From positions 1 through 64,000 of the forward strand of contig NZ_JAMLDX010000008.1 of the NCBI RefSeq assembly GCF_024211275.1: a stretch of DNA of 64,000 nt, written 5' to 3'. The DNA is from Sphingomonas tagetis. GTDB lineage: Bacteria > Pseudomonadota > Alphaproteobacteria > Sphingomonadales > Sphingomonadaceae. Each line of letters opens with the position of its first letter. The stretch's first letter is position 1. Below, piece by piece: positions 35,296 to 44,564 of the stretch. The notes beneath the pieces were generated by a model. The model did no database searches and was not told where the DNA came from. It was given only the letters and a program-made list of their open reading frames with translations. Both the position numbers and the translations under genes were made by a program.

Positions 35296-35335
35296 AACGA
35301 AGCGCCGCCAGCCTCCCGACCGGCAGCGCTTCGTT
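35296..35335 (-). terminator. Terminator hairpin of the PEP-CTERM gene
   Basis: AACGAAGCGC and GCGCTTCGTT form a perfect 10-bp stem around a 20-base loop, starting 12 bases past the stop codon. On the minus strand it is followed by ATTTACG, only weakly T-rich, so termination efficiency is uncertain. Confidence 0.6.
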
Positions 35336-35346
35336 AATCAGTGCAA

Positions 35347-36006
35347 TCATGCCAAATTATGGCTCACCGTATTGATTGCCACTTTGCGGCGGCGGATAGC
35401 AAATCCGATCGAGCCGAATCCGAGCAACATCATCATCCAAGTCGCAGGCTCGGGCACAGCGGAAATCGCGGTATTGAAAGTTATGTTGTCCACCGTTTCG
35501 ATCAGATTAATGGGCGCGCCACTCGCATTTGCGTAAGAAAACTCGAAGCGGTCGAATAACAGACCCCCACCAATCAGGCCAAAGGAAACGGACTGATCCA
35601 AAATATCGTTCCGGTTCAGACCTACGAAATTTGACCCTACAAGGTTACTGCCAAGGAATAGTTTGAGAAGCGCTCTGTCCCCCGGCTGGCTGCAGCAGGG
35701 GTCGTCGTTACCAAACATCAAACTCATGAAATCTACTGTCGTAGCGAACGACCCGATCAAATAATTCCCGGTGTCCGGAAAGACGGCTAAGCCGTTGCCA
35801 GCTGTTTGCGGAGTGAAGTTCCCAACTTCCAGGCCGCTTCCCGATGCCGACCTGAATGTCAACTGCGGTGCGCCTGTCGCAGAGAAGCCCTCTGCCTTTG
35901 GCCCTTGAGAAGTGGCCTCGAAGTCTATCGTGGTAGCAGCAAATGCGGGTGAAGACACAGCGCAGGCCGCCACCAGCGCAAAGGAGCTAAAAGCGCGTCT
36001 CATCAT
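35347..36006 (-). CDS. PEPxxWA-CTERM sorting-domain protein
   Basis: About 219 residues. A signal peptide (AFSSFALVAACAVSSPAFAA) is followed by a beta-rich secreted domain (TTIDFEATSQGPKAEGFSAT, DNITFNTAISA). The C-terminal signal is VPEPATWMMMLLGFGSIGFA then the basic RRRK. This tripartite tail (PEP motif, helix, Arg cluster) is recognised by exosortase/PEP-CTERM systems that export extracellular-matrix proteins. I use the ATG at 36006 with GGGGGAAA upstream. Its island location suggests it may have moved with the neighbouring insertion sequences. Confidence 0.85.
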   Translation of the reverse strand: MMRRAFSSFALVAACAVSSPAFAATTIDFEATSQGPKAEGFSATGAPQLTFRSASGSGLEVGNFTPQTAGNGLAVFPDTGNYLIGSFATTVDFMSLMFGNDDPCCSQPGDRALLKLFLGSNLVGSNFVGLNRNDILDQSVSFGLIGGGLLFDRFEFSYANASGAPINLIETVDNITFNTAISAVPEPATWMMMLLGFGSIGFAIRRRKVAINTVSHNLA

Positions 36007-36009
36007 CAA

Positions 36010-36256
36010 ATTTCCCCCGGATTTGCCGCTCCTCTCATGAGGGCGGAATTAGTATGAACAGCGGCTAACCATTTGACAAGGTGTGATTCAAGAGTCCCGT
36101 TCGGAGACAGAAAAAGCTCGTTCGGGGCACCTTTGACCCTTGAAGGGCCCGCCATTGGACAAACGTTCCCCAAAATGGGTAGCCCCGATTCAGCTTTTTA
36201 GGTGAGCATTCCGTAGCGTAAACCTGACGACAGGGACGCTGTTCGGGAGGGAGTTG
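36010..36256. other. Intergenic stretch between PEP-CTERM and DUF1508-like genes
   Basis: About 250 bases holding the promoters of the divergent neighbours. A minus-strand frame (36065-36385) runs through it but overlaps the better-supported plus-strand gene at 36257 and shows no family signature. Confidence 0.3.
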
Positions 36257-36445
36257 ATGCATTTTGAGGTAATCAAGGTTCCCCGTGCCAGCGCGGAACC
36301 ACAATGGGACTGGAAGCTTATCAACGACTCCGGCGCTACAGCCGCTTACGGCGAGGGGTATCGCTCCAAGCTTGATTGCGAACACGCCATTGTTGCAGTA
36401 AAGGCGTTGGAGATGGACACCCCAATCAACTACGTGGAAGAGTGA
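36257..36445 (+). CDS. DUF1508/YegP-like small protein
   Basis: 62 residues: MHFEVIKVPRASAEPQWDWK then LINDSGATAAYGEGYRSKLD and CEHAIVAVKALEMDTPI. The pattern FEV...WxWxLxxxxG...GEGYxSKxxCExxI is that of the YegP/DUF1508 repeat (one copy). GGGAG lies 4-8 nt upstream of the ATG. Function in the family is not established. Confidence 0.75.
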   Translation: MHFEVIKVPRASAEPQWDWKLINDSGATAAYGEGYRSKLDCEHAIVAVKALEMDTPINYVEE

Positions 36446-36679
36446 CGGAAGTTCTTTTGCGCTGAACCGGCCGCTCGCAGGATGGGCACGGGGATATCTG
36501 CACTGATGAAGCGCCGGATGAATAGATATTACGCGTCGGATCGTGCGAAGCTACGCGCGCGGGCCTTTTGTCAGCCACGCAGCCGCACTCCCTTGCCTAC
36601 GACTACAATGGGGTCGTGGGCGGAACGGCAGCTTCGGGGATCGCAGCACCGTTAGGCAGCTGCCACCAATGCCAGACAA
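36446..36679. other. Intergenic stretch, nothing recognised
   Basis: About 230 bases downstream of the DUF1508-like gene. Plus-strand frames here are short and lack family motifs. No hairpin with a T run or tRNA was seen. Confidence 0.3.
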
Positions 36680-36931
36680 TTATCCCACGTAGGGGTGAGC
36701 GTCGCGCACGATGTCGGCCGCGCGCTCGATTGCCTCTCGCTAGGACCTCCGCCCCTTCGGCTCCACCGTCCAGTTGCAGCGCGTGTGCGACCACAGCGGA
36801 TGTTTCTCGACTGGGCCGATTGCCGCGCGCCAATCCGACGCGTCGCCGCCCGCAGCGCCTTCGAGTAAGTCCGCCATCAGGTCGCGCAGCTGCGCCGGGG
36901 TAAGAAGCTGGCCCATGCTTCCACGACTCAC
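36680..36931 (-). pseudogene. Small hypothetical gene with an in-frame TAG
   Basis: From GTG 36931 (or ATG 36916) the frame reads MGQLLTPAQLRDLMADLLEG, ASDWRAAIGPVEKHPLWSHT and CNWTVEPKGRRS. It hits TAG at 36742-36740, then continues in the same frame as REAIERAADIVRDAHPYVG to TAA at 36682-36680. The sense character on both sides suggests one 83-residue protein split by a single nonsense codon. The family is unnamed but looks like a conserved sphingomonad hypothetical protein. Alternatively the 63-residue product ends naturally at TAG. Confidence 0.5.
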
Positions 36932-36973
36932 TGCCGCCGAGTCGCGTTCCCACGATTGAAGCGGAAACTTGGG

Positions 36974-37516
36974 TCAGCTTCCCGATGGCACGGACGCAAT
37001 AACAAGATCGAGATGAGCGGTCAGGGCACCGACAGCCGCTCGAACGGTGTCGGGCATCGAATATTCCGGATACATGACCGCCACGCCCATCTGCCCTTCA
37101 ATCGTGCCAATGTTGCCCGACCATGCGTCTTCGAGTTTGAGCAGCGCCGCTCGGCCAAGAAGGCCAAGAGCTATCCCATTCTTTTCGAGGTCGAGCACCC
37201 GCTTCCCGAGCTTGGCCTGTTCAAGCAGGCGCTTGGCATCTGCCCCTTTTGCGCCAGAGATTCCAGCCAGGCTATCGCGAATGCCCTCGAATAGATCGAG
37301 CGCAGCGCGATGGCGCTCGCGGCCAGCCCGCGCCCGGATATATCGATCAACCGCGAGCGTGCCGAGGATCGTCAAGGACGCGCCAATCGCCGCGCCAACA
37401 ACACCGGAATTGACGAGCAATCCCGTTCCGGTAGCGTTAAGCGCGATGGCGACCGCGAGCCCACCAGCAGCGCCAGCAGCGCCGCCGACGAGCGCCTGTT
37501 TAACGACTGGCGGCAC
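36974..37516 (-). CDS. Hypothetical membrane protein
   Basis: 180 residues. Two hydrophobic Gly/Ala-rich helices lie at about 8-28 (LVGGAAGAAGGLAVAIALNA) and 35-55 (SGVVGAAIGASLTILGTLAV). They are followed by a soluble helical part (RERHRAALDLFEGIRDSLAG) that reads as cytoplasmic. The frame opens at a GTG directly after an in-frame TAG, and no good ribosome-binding site is visible. No family was recognised. Confidence 0.55.
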   Translation of the reverse strand: MPPVVKQALVGGAAGAAGGLAVAIALNATGTGLLVNSGVVGAAIGASLTILGTLAVDRYIRARAGRERHRAALDLFEGIRDSLAGISGAKGADAKRLLEQAKLGKRVLDLEKNGIALGLLGRAALLKLEDAWSGNIGTIEGQMGVAVMYPEYSMPDTVRAAVGALTAHLDLVIASVPSGS

Positions 37517-37634
37517 GAGGGCCTACGCGGACACGGTGGGGGTATAGTTCGAAGGAACCGCCCATTTGCGCGGCGGCTCCCGGTCTTGTTCAACCAATAT
37601 CGAATATCCGACTGAGCCATCCCACTTGGCTAAA

Positions 37635-37760
37635 ATGCACGGCATCTACGACACGGCAGAACCGGCGCTTACCGTCCCGACCGGCGAGCGCGACGCACTC
37701 ACCGATGCGCGGGGGCACATTAAACACGTATCGCCAACGGGAATCTGCGAGGACTCCTGA
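37635..37760 (+). pseudogene. Possible small protein fragment
   Basis: 41 residues: MHGIYDTAEPALTVPTGERD then ALTDARGHIKHVSP. The pattern P-x-L-x-x-P-x-G-x-R-x-x-L-x-D-x-R-G is seen in small phage-associated proteins. It is short, has a poor ribosome-binding site and ends early, so it may be a truncated remnant or a chance frame. Confidence 0.25.
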
Positions 37761-37797
37761 GACACTACCAAGACCTTAACTGCCATCTTACCTCGCT

Positions 37798-38031
37798 TCA
37801 GCCACGCAGCCGCACGCCAACGCCGCCGCGCGTGGACTTCTCGCCAGCATCGATCAGGGTAACGCCAGCCGCCTGATAGGCTGACCAGATCGCAGTGACC
37901 GATTTAGGGGCTACGGACTGCCCGCCCTCGAAGCGCACTGCCGTCATACGGCTTACACCCGAGGCGGCAGCGAGATCAGAGAGCGACCAGCCAAGGCCAG
38001 CGCGCGCCATCTTCGATTGTGCGGGCGTCAT
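37798..38031 (-). CDS. XRE-family helix-turn-helix regulator
   Basis: 77 residues starting MTPAQSKMARAGLGWSLSDL. The helix-turn-helix AARAGLGWSLSDLAAASGVS followed by RMTAVRFEGGQ is a standard Cro/CI-type domain, with a short tail ITLIDAGEK-like (VTLIDAGEKSTRGG). I chose the ATG at 38031 over the upstream start at 38067, which would add an unrelated leader. Small solitary XRE proteins often repress their own or neighbouring accessory genes. Confidence 0.8.
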   Translation of the reverse strand: MTPAQSKMARAGLGWSLSDLAAASGVSRMTAVRFEGGQSVAPKSVTAIWSAYQAAGVTLIDAGEKSTRGGVGVRLRG

Positions 38032-38112
38032 AATGAAACGAATAGTTTCACGAAGCGCTTGACGCAACCATTAAATCTGCTACTTTTCGTCTCACCTCGA
38101 GACGTTCAAGGC

Positions 38113-38150
38113 GCGCCGGGGTCAAGGATTAGGCCCCTCGACCCCGGCGC
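38113..38150. repeat. Long perfect hairpin upstream of an orphan leader
   Basis: GCGCCGGGGTC and GACCCCGGCGC form a perfect 11-bp inverted repeat around 16 bases (containing AGG/CCT). It ends 31 bases before the ATG at 38182. There is no T run, so it is not an obvious terminator; it could be an mRNA leader structure, operator or recombination scar. Confidence 0.6.
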
Positions 38151-38181
38151 TGATCGCAACCCTGTATCCGAGGGAACGAAA

Positions 38182-38364
38182 ATGGTTGGAACTACACGGC
38201 GCGGCGCAATCGGCAGCATGGCGGCTGCCGGACTCATTGCGGGACATGCGGCGCGCGGCGCCGTCACCCCGGCTATTCGGAGCCCTCAGAACGCGAACGG
38301 GCGAACTTCACCTCGCTTTCGGCCTGACCTACTCCTGTGGCATCGGCGCTACTACCGGATTTAA
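38182..38364 (+). pseudogene. Orphan Tat-type signal leader, truncated gene
   Basis: About 60 residues. MVGTTRRGAIGSMAAAGLIA then GHAARGAVTP is a twin-arginine style leader (TRRGAIG), preceded by GAGG about 9 nt before the ATG. After it the sequence has no domain and stops within 30 residues. It looks like the 5' end of a secreted enzyme gene whose body was lost at the border of the accessory region. Confidence 0.4.
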
Positions 38365-38435
38365 ATTCGCGCCTCTCACCCGCTCTCAAACGACATTCGC
38401 TAATCAACTGCGTCGCGGATTCCTAACCCATCTCC

Positions 38436-40109
38436 CTATGTACTTCCGCCTGCACCGGGCATGAAGTTCTCCGAAAGCCCCAGGTCGCGTGCCTCTGCTT
38501 TCCATCTGACCGAACCAAATGGCCGCTCGAGCATCCGGCGAATGCGGATCGGTTCGTTGTCCATCTGAAATGCCTCGGCCCGTTCATGCAGCGAGCGCTC
38601 GCCTGCCGTGGGCCGATTTCTCATCCGCAGGAAGTCGATCCAGGTCGGGAAATGAAATCGTTCGACCCACAGCTCTGGATCAGCAAGATCCCGTGCGATC
38701 GACCAGCCATAGGCGCCGTTGCGCTGCCGGCTGAGCTGCACCTCCTGCATGATCCGGTAAAACGGACGCGCGTCTTCGAGCGCTATGCGATACTCCAACT
38801 CGACCACGACGGGACCGCTGCGATCCGTCACCGCCAGTTTTACGGTCGGATCGGGCAAGTCAGGCGACGCGCCAGCGCCATCGCTTCGAGCTTCCTGCAT
38901 CTTCCAACGCAGTCCGAACAATATCGAAGCGAGGACGCCCCCCGCTGAGATGATAAGCGCCGTCTGGACATCGAGATGGTCAGCGACGGCGCCCCAGCCC
39001 CAGCTGCCGATCGCGATGCCGCCCGCAATGCTGGCCTGGAACGTCGCGAGCGCGCGTCCGGTGACCCAGCGCGGTACCGGAAGCTGAACCGCGATATTGA
39101 GCGCCGTCGTCGCCAGCATCCAGCCGCCGCCTGCGACGGCAAGCGCAAAGCAGGTGAGAAGCTCGTTTCGGCTGAACGCGATCGTGCACGTCGCGGCGCT
39201 CAGAATGATGGTGGCGGCGCGAACGACGCCCTCGGAACCAAGCTTCTGCTTGAGGCGCGCGACGCTGAATGCGCCGGCCACGGCGCCCACCCCATATGAC
39301 CCCAACAGCACGCCGAAGGTGCTGGCCTGAGCCTGCAGCAGATCGCGCGCAACCAGCGGCATCAGCGCGGTTACCGACCCCGCCAGCAAGCCGAGCAACA
39401 ACGCGCGTCCGATCACGATGCGAATGGCGGGCGAGTGCAGGATGTAGCGAATGCCAGAGATCAAGGCGCGGCTGAGCCGCTCGGGCGGCAGCCGCGGCGG
39501 CTCATGCGTTTTGCTCGATGCGACAAGAACGCCGAGCATGGGAAGGTACAGCAGCGCGCTGGCACCGAAGGATGCAACGGCGCCCGCGGCGGCGACGATG
39601 AGGCCGCCCAGTGCGGGACCAAAGCTGCGCGCTATGTTGAAGCTGATGCTGTTGAGCGCGACGGCAGCCGGCAAGCTCTCGACCGGCACCTGCTCGCCAG
39701 CCGAAGACTGCCATGCCGGCCAGAACAGCGCCATGCCGCAGCCGATCGCAAAGCAGAAAGCCAGGATCGCCATGGCGGACACGCCGCCGAAAAGGGACAA
39801 GATGAACAGGAGAGTCACCGCGGTGAGCGAGATCAACAGCGCGACGATGGAGACAGCGCGGCGATCATACATGTCGGCGATAGCGCCGGCCGGGATCGCG
39901 ATCAGGAGCACGGGGAGCATCGTCGCGGTCTGCACCAGGGCCACGAGCGTCGCGCTGCTGCTCAGTTCTGTCATCGCCCAGGCGGCCCCGACCCCCTGAA
40001 TCAGCAACCCGAGGTTGGACAGCAGGCTCGCCAGCCAGATGTTACGGAATCGCGCATATCTCAAAGGAGCGCCCATGCTGTCGGCTTTGGGCGGGCCGAG
40101 CGACTTCAT
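38436..40109 (-). CDS. MFS exporter (EntS/DHA3-like) with C-terminal domain
   Basis: About 557 residues from the ATG at 40109 (AGGT 6 nt upstream). Twelve helices start with YARFRNIWLASLLSNLGLLI and include the MFS_3 motifs PAGAIADMYDRRAVSI, FWPAWQSSAGEQVPVESLPA and NSISFNIARSFGPALGGLIV. The roughly 130-residue C-terminal part after about 420 (VVVELEYRIALEDARPFYRI, YGWSIARDLADPELWVERF) resembles an ABM-type ferredoxin-like domain, a fusion common in this subfamily. EntS-like carriers export siderophores and drugs. An upstream extension to 40274 is possible but adds no helix. Confidence 0.8.
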   Translation of the reverse strand: MKSLGPPKADSMGAPLRYARFRNIWLASLLSNLGLLIQGVGAAWAMTELSSSATLVALVQTATMLPVLLIAIPAGAIADMYDRRAVSIVALLISLTAVTLLFILSLFGGVSAMAILAFCFAIGCGMALFWPAWQSSAGEQVPVESLPAAVALNSISFNIARSFGPALGGLIVAAAGAVASFGASALLYLPMLGVLVASSKTHEPPRLPPERLSRALISGIRYILHSPAIRIVIGRALLLGLLAGSVTALMPLVARDLLQAQASTFGVLLGSYGVGAVAGAFSVARLKQKLGSEGVVRAATIILSAATCTIAFSRNELLTCFALAVAGGGWMLATTALNIAVQLPVPRWVTGRALATFQASIAGGIAIGSWGWGAVADHLDVQTALIISAGGVLASILFGLRWKMQEARSDGAGASPDLPDPTVKLAVTDRSGPVVVELEYRIALEDARPFYRIMQEVQLSRQRNGAYGWSIARDLADPELWVERFHFPTWIDFLRMRNRPTAGERSLHERAEAFQMDNEPIRIRRMLERPFGSVRWKAEARDLGLSENFMPGAGGST

Positions 40110-40314
40110 GCTTGTACCTGCATGTGCAAAAGCCCTTTCCGAAAGCCGATGCGCGAGGGCGTAGTTGCCAAGCCCGCCCTTGCCAATGCACTGAAGATCG
40201 ATCTCGCCACAGAATTGGATGCATTGCGGTCGAACTTCGAACGGACGATCGAGAATTTTAGCTTTCGGCTCCACGAATCAGCGCCGCGGTCTTCCTCTTA
40301 CGGCGAAACCGCCC

Positions 40315-42810
40315 TCATTCGGTAATCAGCGTCCTGATGCGATTGGCCAGCCCCTCCATCGCGAAGGGCTTTGTCAGCACATGCATGCCGGGCTCCAGCT
40401 GCCCGTTTCCGACAACGGCATTCTCGGCATAACCCGTTATGAAAAGGACTTTCAGGTCCGGCCGTCCGACGCGGGCGGCGTCGGCGAGCTGGCGGCCGTT
40501 CATGCCTTTCGGCAACCCGACATCGGTAACCAGCAAGTCGATGCGTGCGGGCGAGTTGAGGATGGCGAGGCCCGCGGGACCATCGCCTGCTTCGATGGCG
40601 TTATAGCCCAGTTCGGCCAGCACGTCGGTAACCAGGAGCCGGATCGCCGGTTCGTCGTCGACGATCAGCACGGTTTCTCCTGCGGGCGACGGCAGGACTT
40701 CTTGCGGCGCGCTACCTTCCTCGCTCGCTTCGTTCATGTGGACGCGGGGGAAGTACAGGCACATGGTCGTGCCCTGACCAAGCTCGGAATAGATCCGGAC
40801 CTGCCCGCCCGACTGGCGAACAAAGCCATAGATCATCGACAGCCCCAGACCGGTGCCCTCGCCCAGCGGCTTGGTCGTGAAGAAGGGATCGAAGACGCGC
40901 TCGATCGTTTCCGCCGACATTCCCGAGCCGGTGTCCGTCACACACAGCGACACATATTGGCCGGGCGGGAGCTCGCGCTCCCTCGCTGCGGCCTGATCCA
41001 ACCATTTGTTGGCGGTCTCGATCGTGATCCTGCCGCCATCCGGCATGGCGTCGCGCGCATTGATGCACAGGTTGAGCAGCGCATTTTCGAGCTGCGGCGG
41101 ATCGATGAGCGCGGTCCACAGCCCACCTGCGCCAACCATTTCGATCTCTACCGCCGGCCCGACGGAGCGCCGCAGGAAGTCCTCAAGGTTCGCAATCAGG
41201 CGGTTGATGTTGGTGGGCTTGGGATCGAGCGTCTGCCGGCGGGAAAAGGCCAGCAGGCGGTGGGTCAGGGCGGCCGCCCGTTTCGCGGCCTGTTGCGCCA
41301 TGCCGAGATAGCGGTCGATCTCGCCGCCCCGGCCTTGCTGAATGCGGATCTGGATCAGTTCGAGGCTGCCCGAGATACCGGTCAGCAGATTGTTGAAATC
41401 GTGCGCCAGCCCGCCGGTAAGTTGCCCGACCGCTTCCATCTTCTGTGCCTGACGCAACTGCGCCTGGGTGGCCTCCAGCTGAAACTGCGCTTCTTTTTCC
41501 GCAGTGATATGGCGTCCGCTGGCATAGACCACGCCACCGTCGGGCGAGGCGATCCAGGAAAACCAGCGATAACTGCCATCCTTGTGGCGAACGCGATTTT
41601 CATAATGGTTGAGTTCGCGTTCGGTCGCGTGGCGGTGCGCCGCGCTACTGCCTTCCTGATCTTCGGGATGACTGAAGGCGACGTGATCGCGCCCGACGAT
41701 TTCCTCGGCGCGCCAACCAAGTATCGTCGTCCAAGCAGGATTGACCGCGAGAAATCGGCCGTCTGGCGAAATCACTGCCAGCAGATCCTGAGAATTCTGC
41801 CAGTTGCGGTCGCGTTCGCGCGTGCGCTCCTCGACCTGCCGCTCCAGCGTGTTCGCCAGATCGGCGAGCGACTGTTCGGCATTTCGCCGATCGATCGCGG
41901 CCTGAGTACGATCGGCGACGTCGCGGACGAACGCCTTGTCATCGCCAGTCCATTCGCGCGCGTCGATATGATTCAGGTAAAGCAACGCAGTGAAATCGCC
42001 ACGGTCCACGAGCGGCATGTTGAACACGGCGCGCGCATGGATCGCTTCCAGCGCTCCGGCTGTCGCCGCAGTGCGCGGATCCTCCCGCGCATCGGCGATG
42101 GCGACGAGAGTCCCGCGCTTTAGATCTTCGATATATGAACCATAGTCGCGAAAGTGCAGGACGCCCGCAAGGCTCTGCGTTCCCGGCTGATTCCAGTCGC
42201 GTTCGATGGTGATCGTCTCGGCTGCCGGGTCGATCACGCCATAGCCGGCGCGACTGACACCGAGCGTCGTGCCGAGCGTCTCGGCTGCAGCGAATGACAT
42301 TTCGCGGGCATCATCCATCGTCCGCAGCCGATCGCTCAGCGAAAGCAGTGCAGCCTGCCGCGCCTCGCGCTCGCGAATGTCCTCGATCCGCTTGCGCGCA
42401 TCATATTGCCGCAAGCGCGCGCGCAAGGCCGAGCGTGCAAGGCTCAGCAACGTCGTCGGATGAAATGGCCGCTCGAGGAAGGTGACGTTGCCGAGCGCCT
42501 CCAGCAATCGCACGGCACCGGGGTTCCGCTCCAGCCCGCCGCCACGCTCGGTGAGGACGATGAATGGGAAATCGGACCAATCCGCCTGGTCACGCACGAA
42601 CCGGTCCAACTCGCGCAGATCGGCTCCACGCAACGCTTCTTCCGTGACAACCGCGAAGCCGGCCCCTGCCCTGAGCGCCTCGATGAAGCCCGGCAGCGTT
42701 TGCGACGCTTCAGCCGCCAGCCCGCCATCGCGAAGCATGACGCACGCGATCACCGCATCGCGACCTCGCGGCGCCAGTACGGCCGCGCCTTCGGAAAGCG
42801 TGCGATTCAA
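40315..42810 (-). CDS. Hybrid histidine kinase with GAF, PAS and receiver domains
   Basis: 831 residues. An N-terminal receiver-like segment (about 20-125, lacking obvious acidic pocket) is followed by a GAF domain (about 165-310), a coiled coil, and a PAS domain at about 340-440 ([32 protein letters not shown]). The kinase core has the phospho-acceptor His470 in [11 protein letters not shown], the N box [10 protein letters not shown], and [14 protein letters not shown]-terminal receiver domain has [11 protein letters not shown] and the phospho-acceptor in LLVTDVGLP. The kinase start is 6 nt from the KaiC stop, so it probably signals with that protein. Confidence 0.9.
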   Translation of the reverse strand: MNRTLSEGAAVLAPRGRDAVIACVMLRDGGLAAEASQTLPGFIEALRAGAGFAVVTEEALRGADLRELDRFVRDQADWSDFPFIVLTERGGGLERNPGAVRLLEALGNVTFLERPFHPTTLLSLARSALRARLRQYDARKRIEDIREREARQAALLSLSDRLRTMDDAREMSFAAAETLGTTLGVSRAGYGVIDPAAETITIERDWNQPGTQSLAGVLHFRDYGSYIEDLKRGTLVAIADAREDPRTAATAGALEAIHARAVFNMPLVDRGDFTALLYLNHIDAREWTGDDKAFVRDVADRTQAAIDRRNAEQSLADLANTLERQVEERTRERDRNWQNSQDLLAVISPDGRFLAVNPAWTTILGWRAEEIVGRDHVAFSHPEDQEGSSAAHRHATERELNHYENRVRHKDGSYRWFSWIASPDGGVVYASGRHITAEKEAQFQLEATQAQLRQAQKMEAVGQLTGGLAHDFNNLLTGISGSLELIQIRIQQGRGGEIDRYLGMAQQAAKRAAALTHRLLAFSRRQTLDPKPTNINRLIANLEDFLRRSVGPAVEIEMVGAGGLWTALIDPPQLENALLNLCINARDAMPDGGRITIETANKWLDQAAARERELPPGQYVSLCVTDTGSGMSAETIERVFDPFFTTKPLGEGTGLGLSMIYGFVRQSGGQVRIYSELGQGTTMCLYFPRVHMNEASEEGSAPQEVLPSPAGETVLIVDDEPAIRLLVTDVLAELGYNAIEAGDGPAGLAILNSPARIDLLVTDVGLPKGMNGRQLADAARVGRPDLKVLFITGYAENAVVGNGQLEPGMHVLTKPFAMEGLANRIRTLITE

Positions 42811-42816
42811 GGGCGT

Positions 42817-44295
42817 TCAAGCTCTGGCCGGATCCAGCAGGCCGTTATTCGCTCCGACCAGCGTAGGCACGCCGCGCAGCACGCCCTGGAAACCGTCAAG
42901 AGGTTCGCCGACAGTGATGCCATTCTTGCCAATCATGAATTCCCGGATCGTGTCCTCATGGGCACCTGTGCGCTTCTTAACGACCGAGATTGCCCGACGG
43001 ACCCGTCCCAGCGCCTCGAAATATCGCAGCAGGATCACCGTGTCGGCGAGGTATGTGACATCGACGGGGGATTTCATGTCGCCGACCAGCCCGTGCTGCG
43101 CGACCGTCAGGAAGGTCATCACGCCCTGCCGGTTCAGATATTGCAGCAATTCGTGCATGTGCAGGATCAACGCCTGCTCCTCAGGCATCGCCGCCTGATA
43201 GCCGTTGAGGCTGTCGATCACGACTGTCTTTGCCCCCTGCTTCTCGACGCAGCGGCGGACGCGCTGTGAGAATTCGCCGGGCGTCAGTTCGGCAGCATCC
43301 ACCTGCTCGATGACGAGCTTGCCCGTGTCGACCATGACTTGAAGATCGATGCCGAGGCCGATTGCGCGTTCGAACAGCAGTCCCAGCTCTTCGTCGAAGA
43401 TGAACATCGCCGCGGTTTCACCGCGCTGGATCGCGGACTGGACGAAGCTCAGCGTCAGGAGGGATTTGCCGGTACCGGCCGGTCCCAGGATCAGCGTGCT
43501 CGCGCCCCGCTCGAATCCACCGCCGATCAGCGCGTTCAATCCTGCATTGTCGATCGCGACCGTCTCGCGCTTGAAGTTCGTGCGATGCTCGGCCGAAACC
43601 AGCCGCGGGAAGATGCGGACGCCCCCGGTGTCGATCACGAAGTCGTGATAGCCGCCGCGATACTGGCGGCCACGATATTTCAGCACACGCATGCGCCGCC
43701 GTTCCGGGCCGTAATTGGGTGAAAGCTCCTCGAGGCGGATCACCGCATGCGCGACGCTGTGCACGGTCTTGTCCATCACATCGGCTGTCAAGTCATCGAG
43801 CATCAGCACCGTCGCCTCGTGGCGAGAGAAATAATGCTTCAACGCCAGGATCTGGCGACGATAGCGCAGCGAGGACTGCGCCAGCAGGCGAATCTCCGAC
43901 AGGCTGTCCAGCACCACGCGCGATGGCTTGATCCGCTCGAACGCCTCGAAAATGCGCTTGGTCGTCTCGCCCAGCTCGAGGTCCGACGAATAGAGCAGGC
44001 TCTGCTGCTGATCGTCATCCAGCAGGCTTTCGGGCGGGACCAGCTCGAACACGTCGAACTGCTCCGGAAACGACCAGCCATGCGATGCCGCGCCCGACCG
44101 CAGCTCTTCATCGGTCTCGGACAGGGTGATGTAGAGCACCTTCTCGCCGGCTTCCGCGCCCTTCATCAGGAATTGCGTAGCGATCGTCGTCTTGCCTGTT
44201 CCTGGGCTGCCCTCGAGCAGGAACAGCCGCCCACGGGACAGTCCGCCAGCCAAAATCTCGTCGAGTCCGGCTACGCCGGTGTCGCAATTGCTCAT
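42817..44295 (-). CDS. KaiC-like two-domain RecA/ATPase
   Basis: 492 residues with two RecA-fold repeats. The first Walker A is GSPGTGKTT (29-37), with the paired acidic residues in TLSETDEE; the second is GPAGTGKSL (271-279) with FDEELG. Regions DFVIDTGGVRIFPRLVSAEH and LADTVILLRYFEALGRVRRA are typical of bacterial KaiC relatives. No kaiA or kaiB is present. The next gene is a hybrid histidine kinase, an arrangement seen in alphaproteobacteria, where these proteins act in stress or light signalling rather than a full circadian clock. Confidence 0.9.
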   Translation of the reverse strand: MSNCDTGVAGLDEILAGGLSRGRLFLLEGSPGTGKTTIATQFLMKGAEAGEKVLYITLSETDEELRSGAASHGWSFPEQFDVFELVPPESLLDDDQQQSLLYSSDLELGETTKRIFEAFERIKPSRVVLDSLSEIRLLAQSSLRYRRQILALKHYFSRHEATVLMLDDLTADVMDKTVHSVAHAVIRLEELSPNYGPERRRMRVLKYRGRQYRGGYHDFVIDTGGVRIFPRLVSAEHRTNFKRETVAIDNAGLNALIGGGFERGASTLILGPAGTGKSLLTLSFVQSAIQRGETAAMFIFDEELGLLFERAIGLGIDLQVMVDTGKLVIEQVDAAELTPGEFSQRVRRCVEKQGAKTVVIDSLNGYQAAMPEEQALILHMHELLQYLNRQGVMTFLTVAQHGLVGDMKSPVDVTYLADTVILLRYFEALGRVRRAISVVKKRTGAHEDTIREFMIGKNGITVGEPLDGFQGVLRGVPTLVGANNGLLDPARA

Positions 44296-44468
44296 CCGTT
44301 CTCCGTTCTTGCTACCCGTCTAGCAGCAATACAGCTCCTCGAACCTGATCACGATAATGCGCAGCGCGGAATTTTGATCCGGTTGTGAAATGATGAGGGA
44401 GGCGAGCAATCATCGCCCTCGGTTCGGTGGACTGACGTTTTTAGGGGCATTTCGAGCCTCGCTTATTT

Positions 44469-44492
44469 CATTCACGCTCGTGAGAGTGAATG
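44469..44492. promoter_or_regulatory. 24-bp palindrome before the TonB receptor, probable operator
   Basis: CATTCAC and GTGAATG form perfect outer arms around CTC/GAG inner arms, giving 24 bp with one central mismatch pair. It lies directly before TTGACA (44493-44498), a good -35 box; the -10 17 bases later (GATGTT) is weak. The size fits a TetR-family dimer-pair operator, and a TetR gene ends this cluster (inference). Confidence 0.55.
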
Positions 44493-44564
44493 TTGACAGC
44501 GCGCCACCGATCGGCGATGTTGCCGTCAGGTCGACGTCCGATCGACAGCACCGAGGAGAGGCAA

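Noticed and set aside
37566..37760. 64-codon plus-strand frame including 37635-37760
   Set aside because: The upstream part has no ribosome-binding site or recognisable sequence; only the 3' 41 codons were kept, with low confidence.
31099..38400. tRNA gene or attachment site bordering the accessory region
   Set aside because: No tRNA T-loop (GGTTCRA) or long direct repeat at both borders was recognised, so an integrative element was not called.
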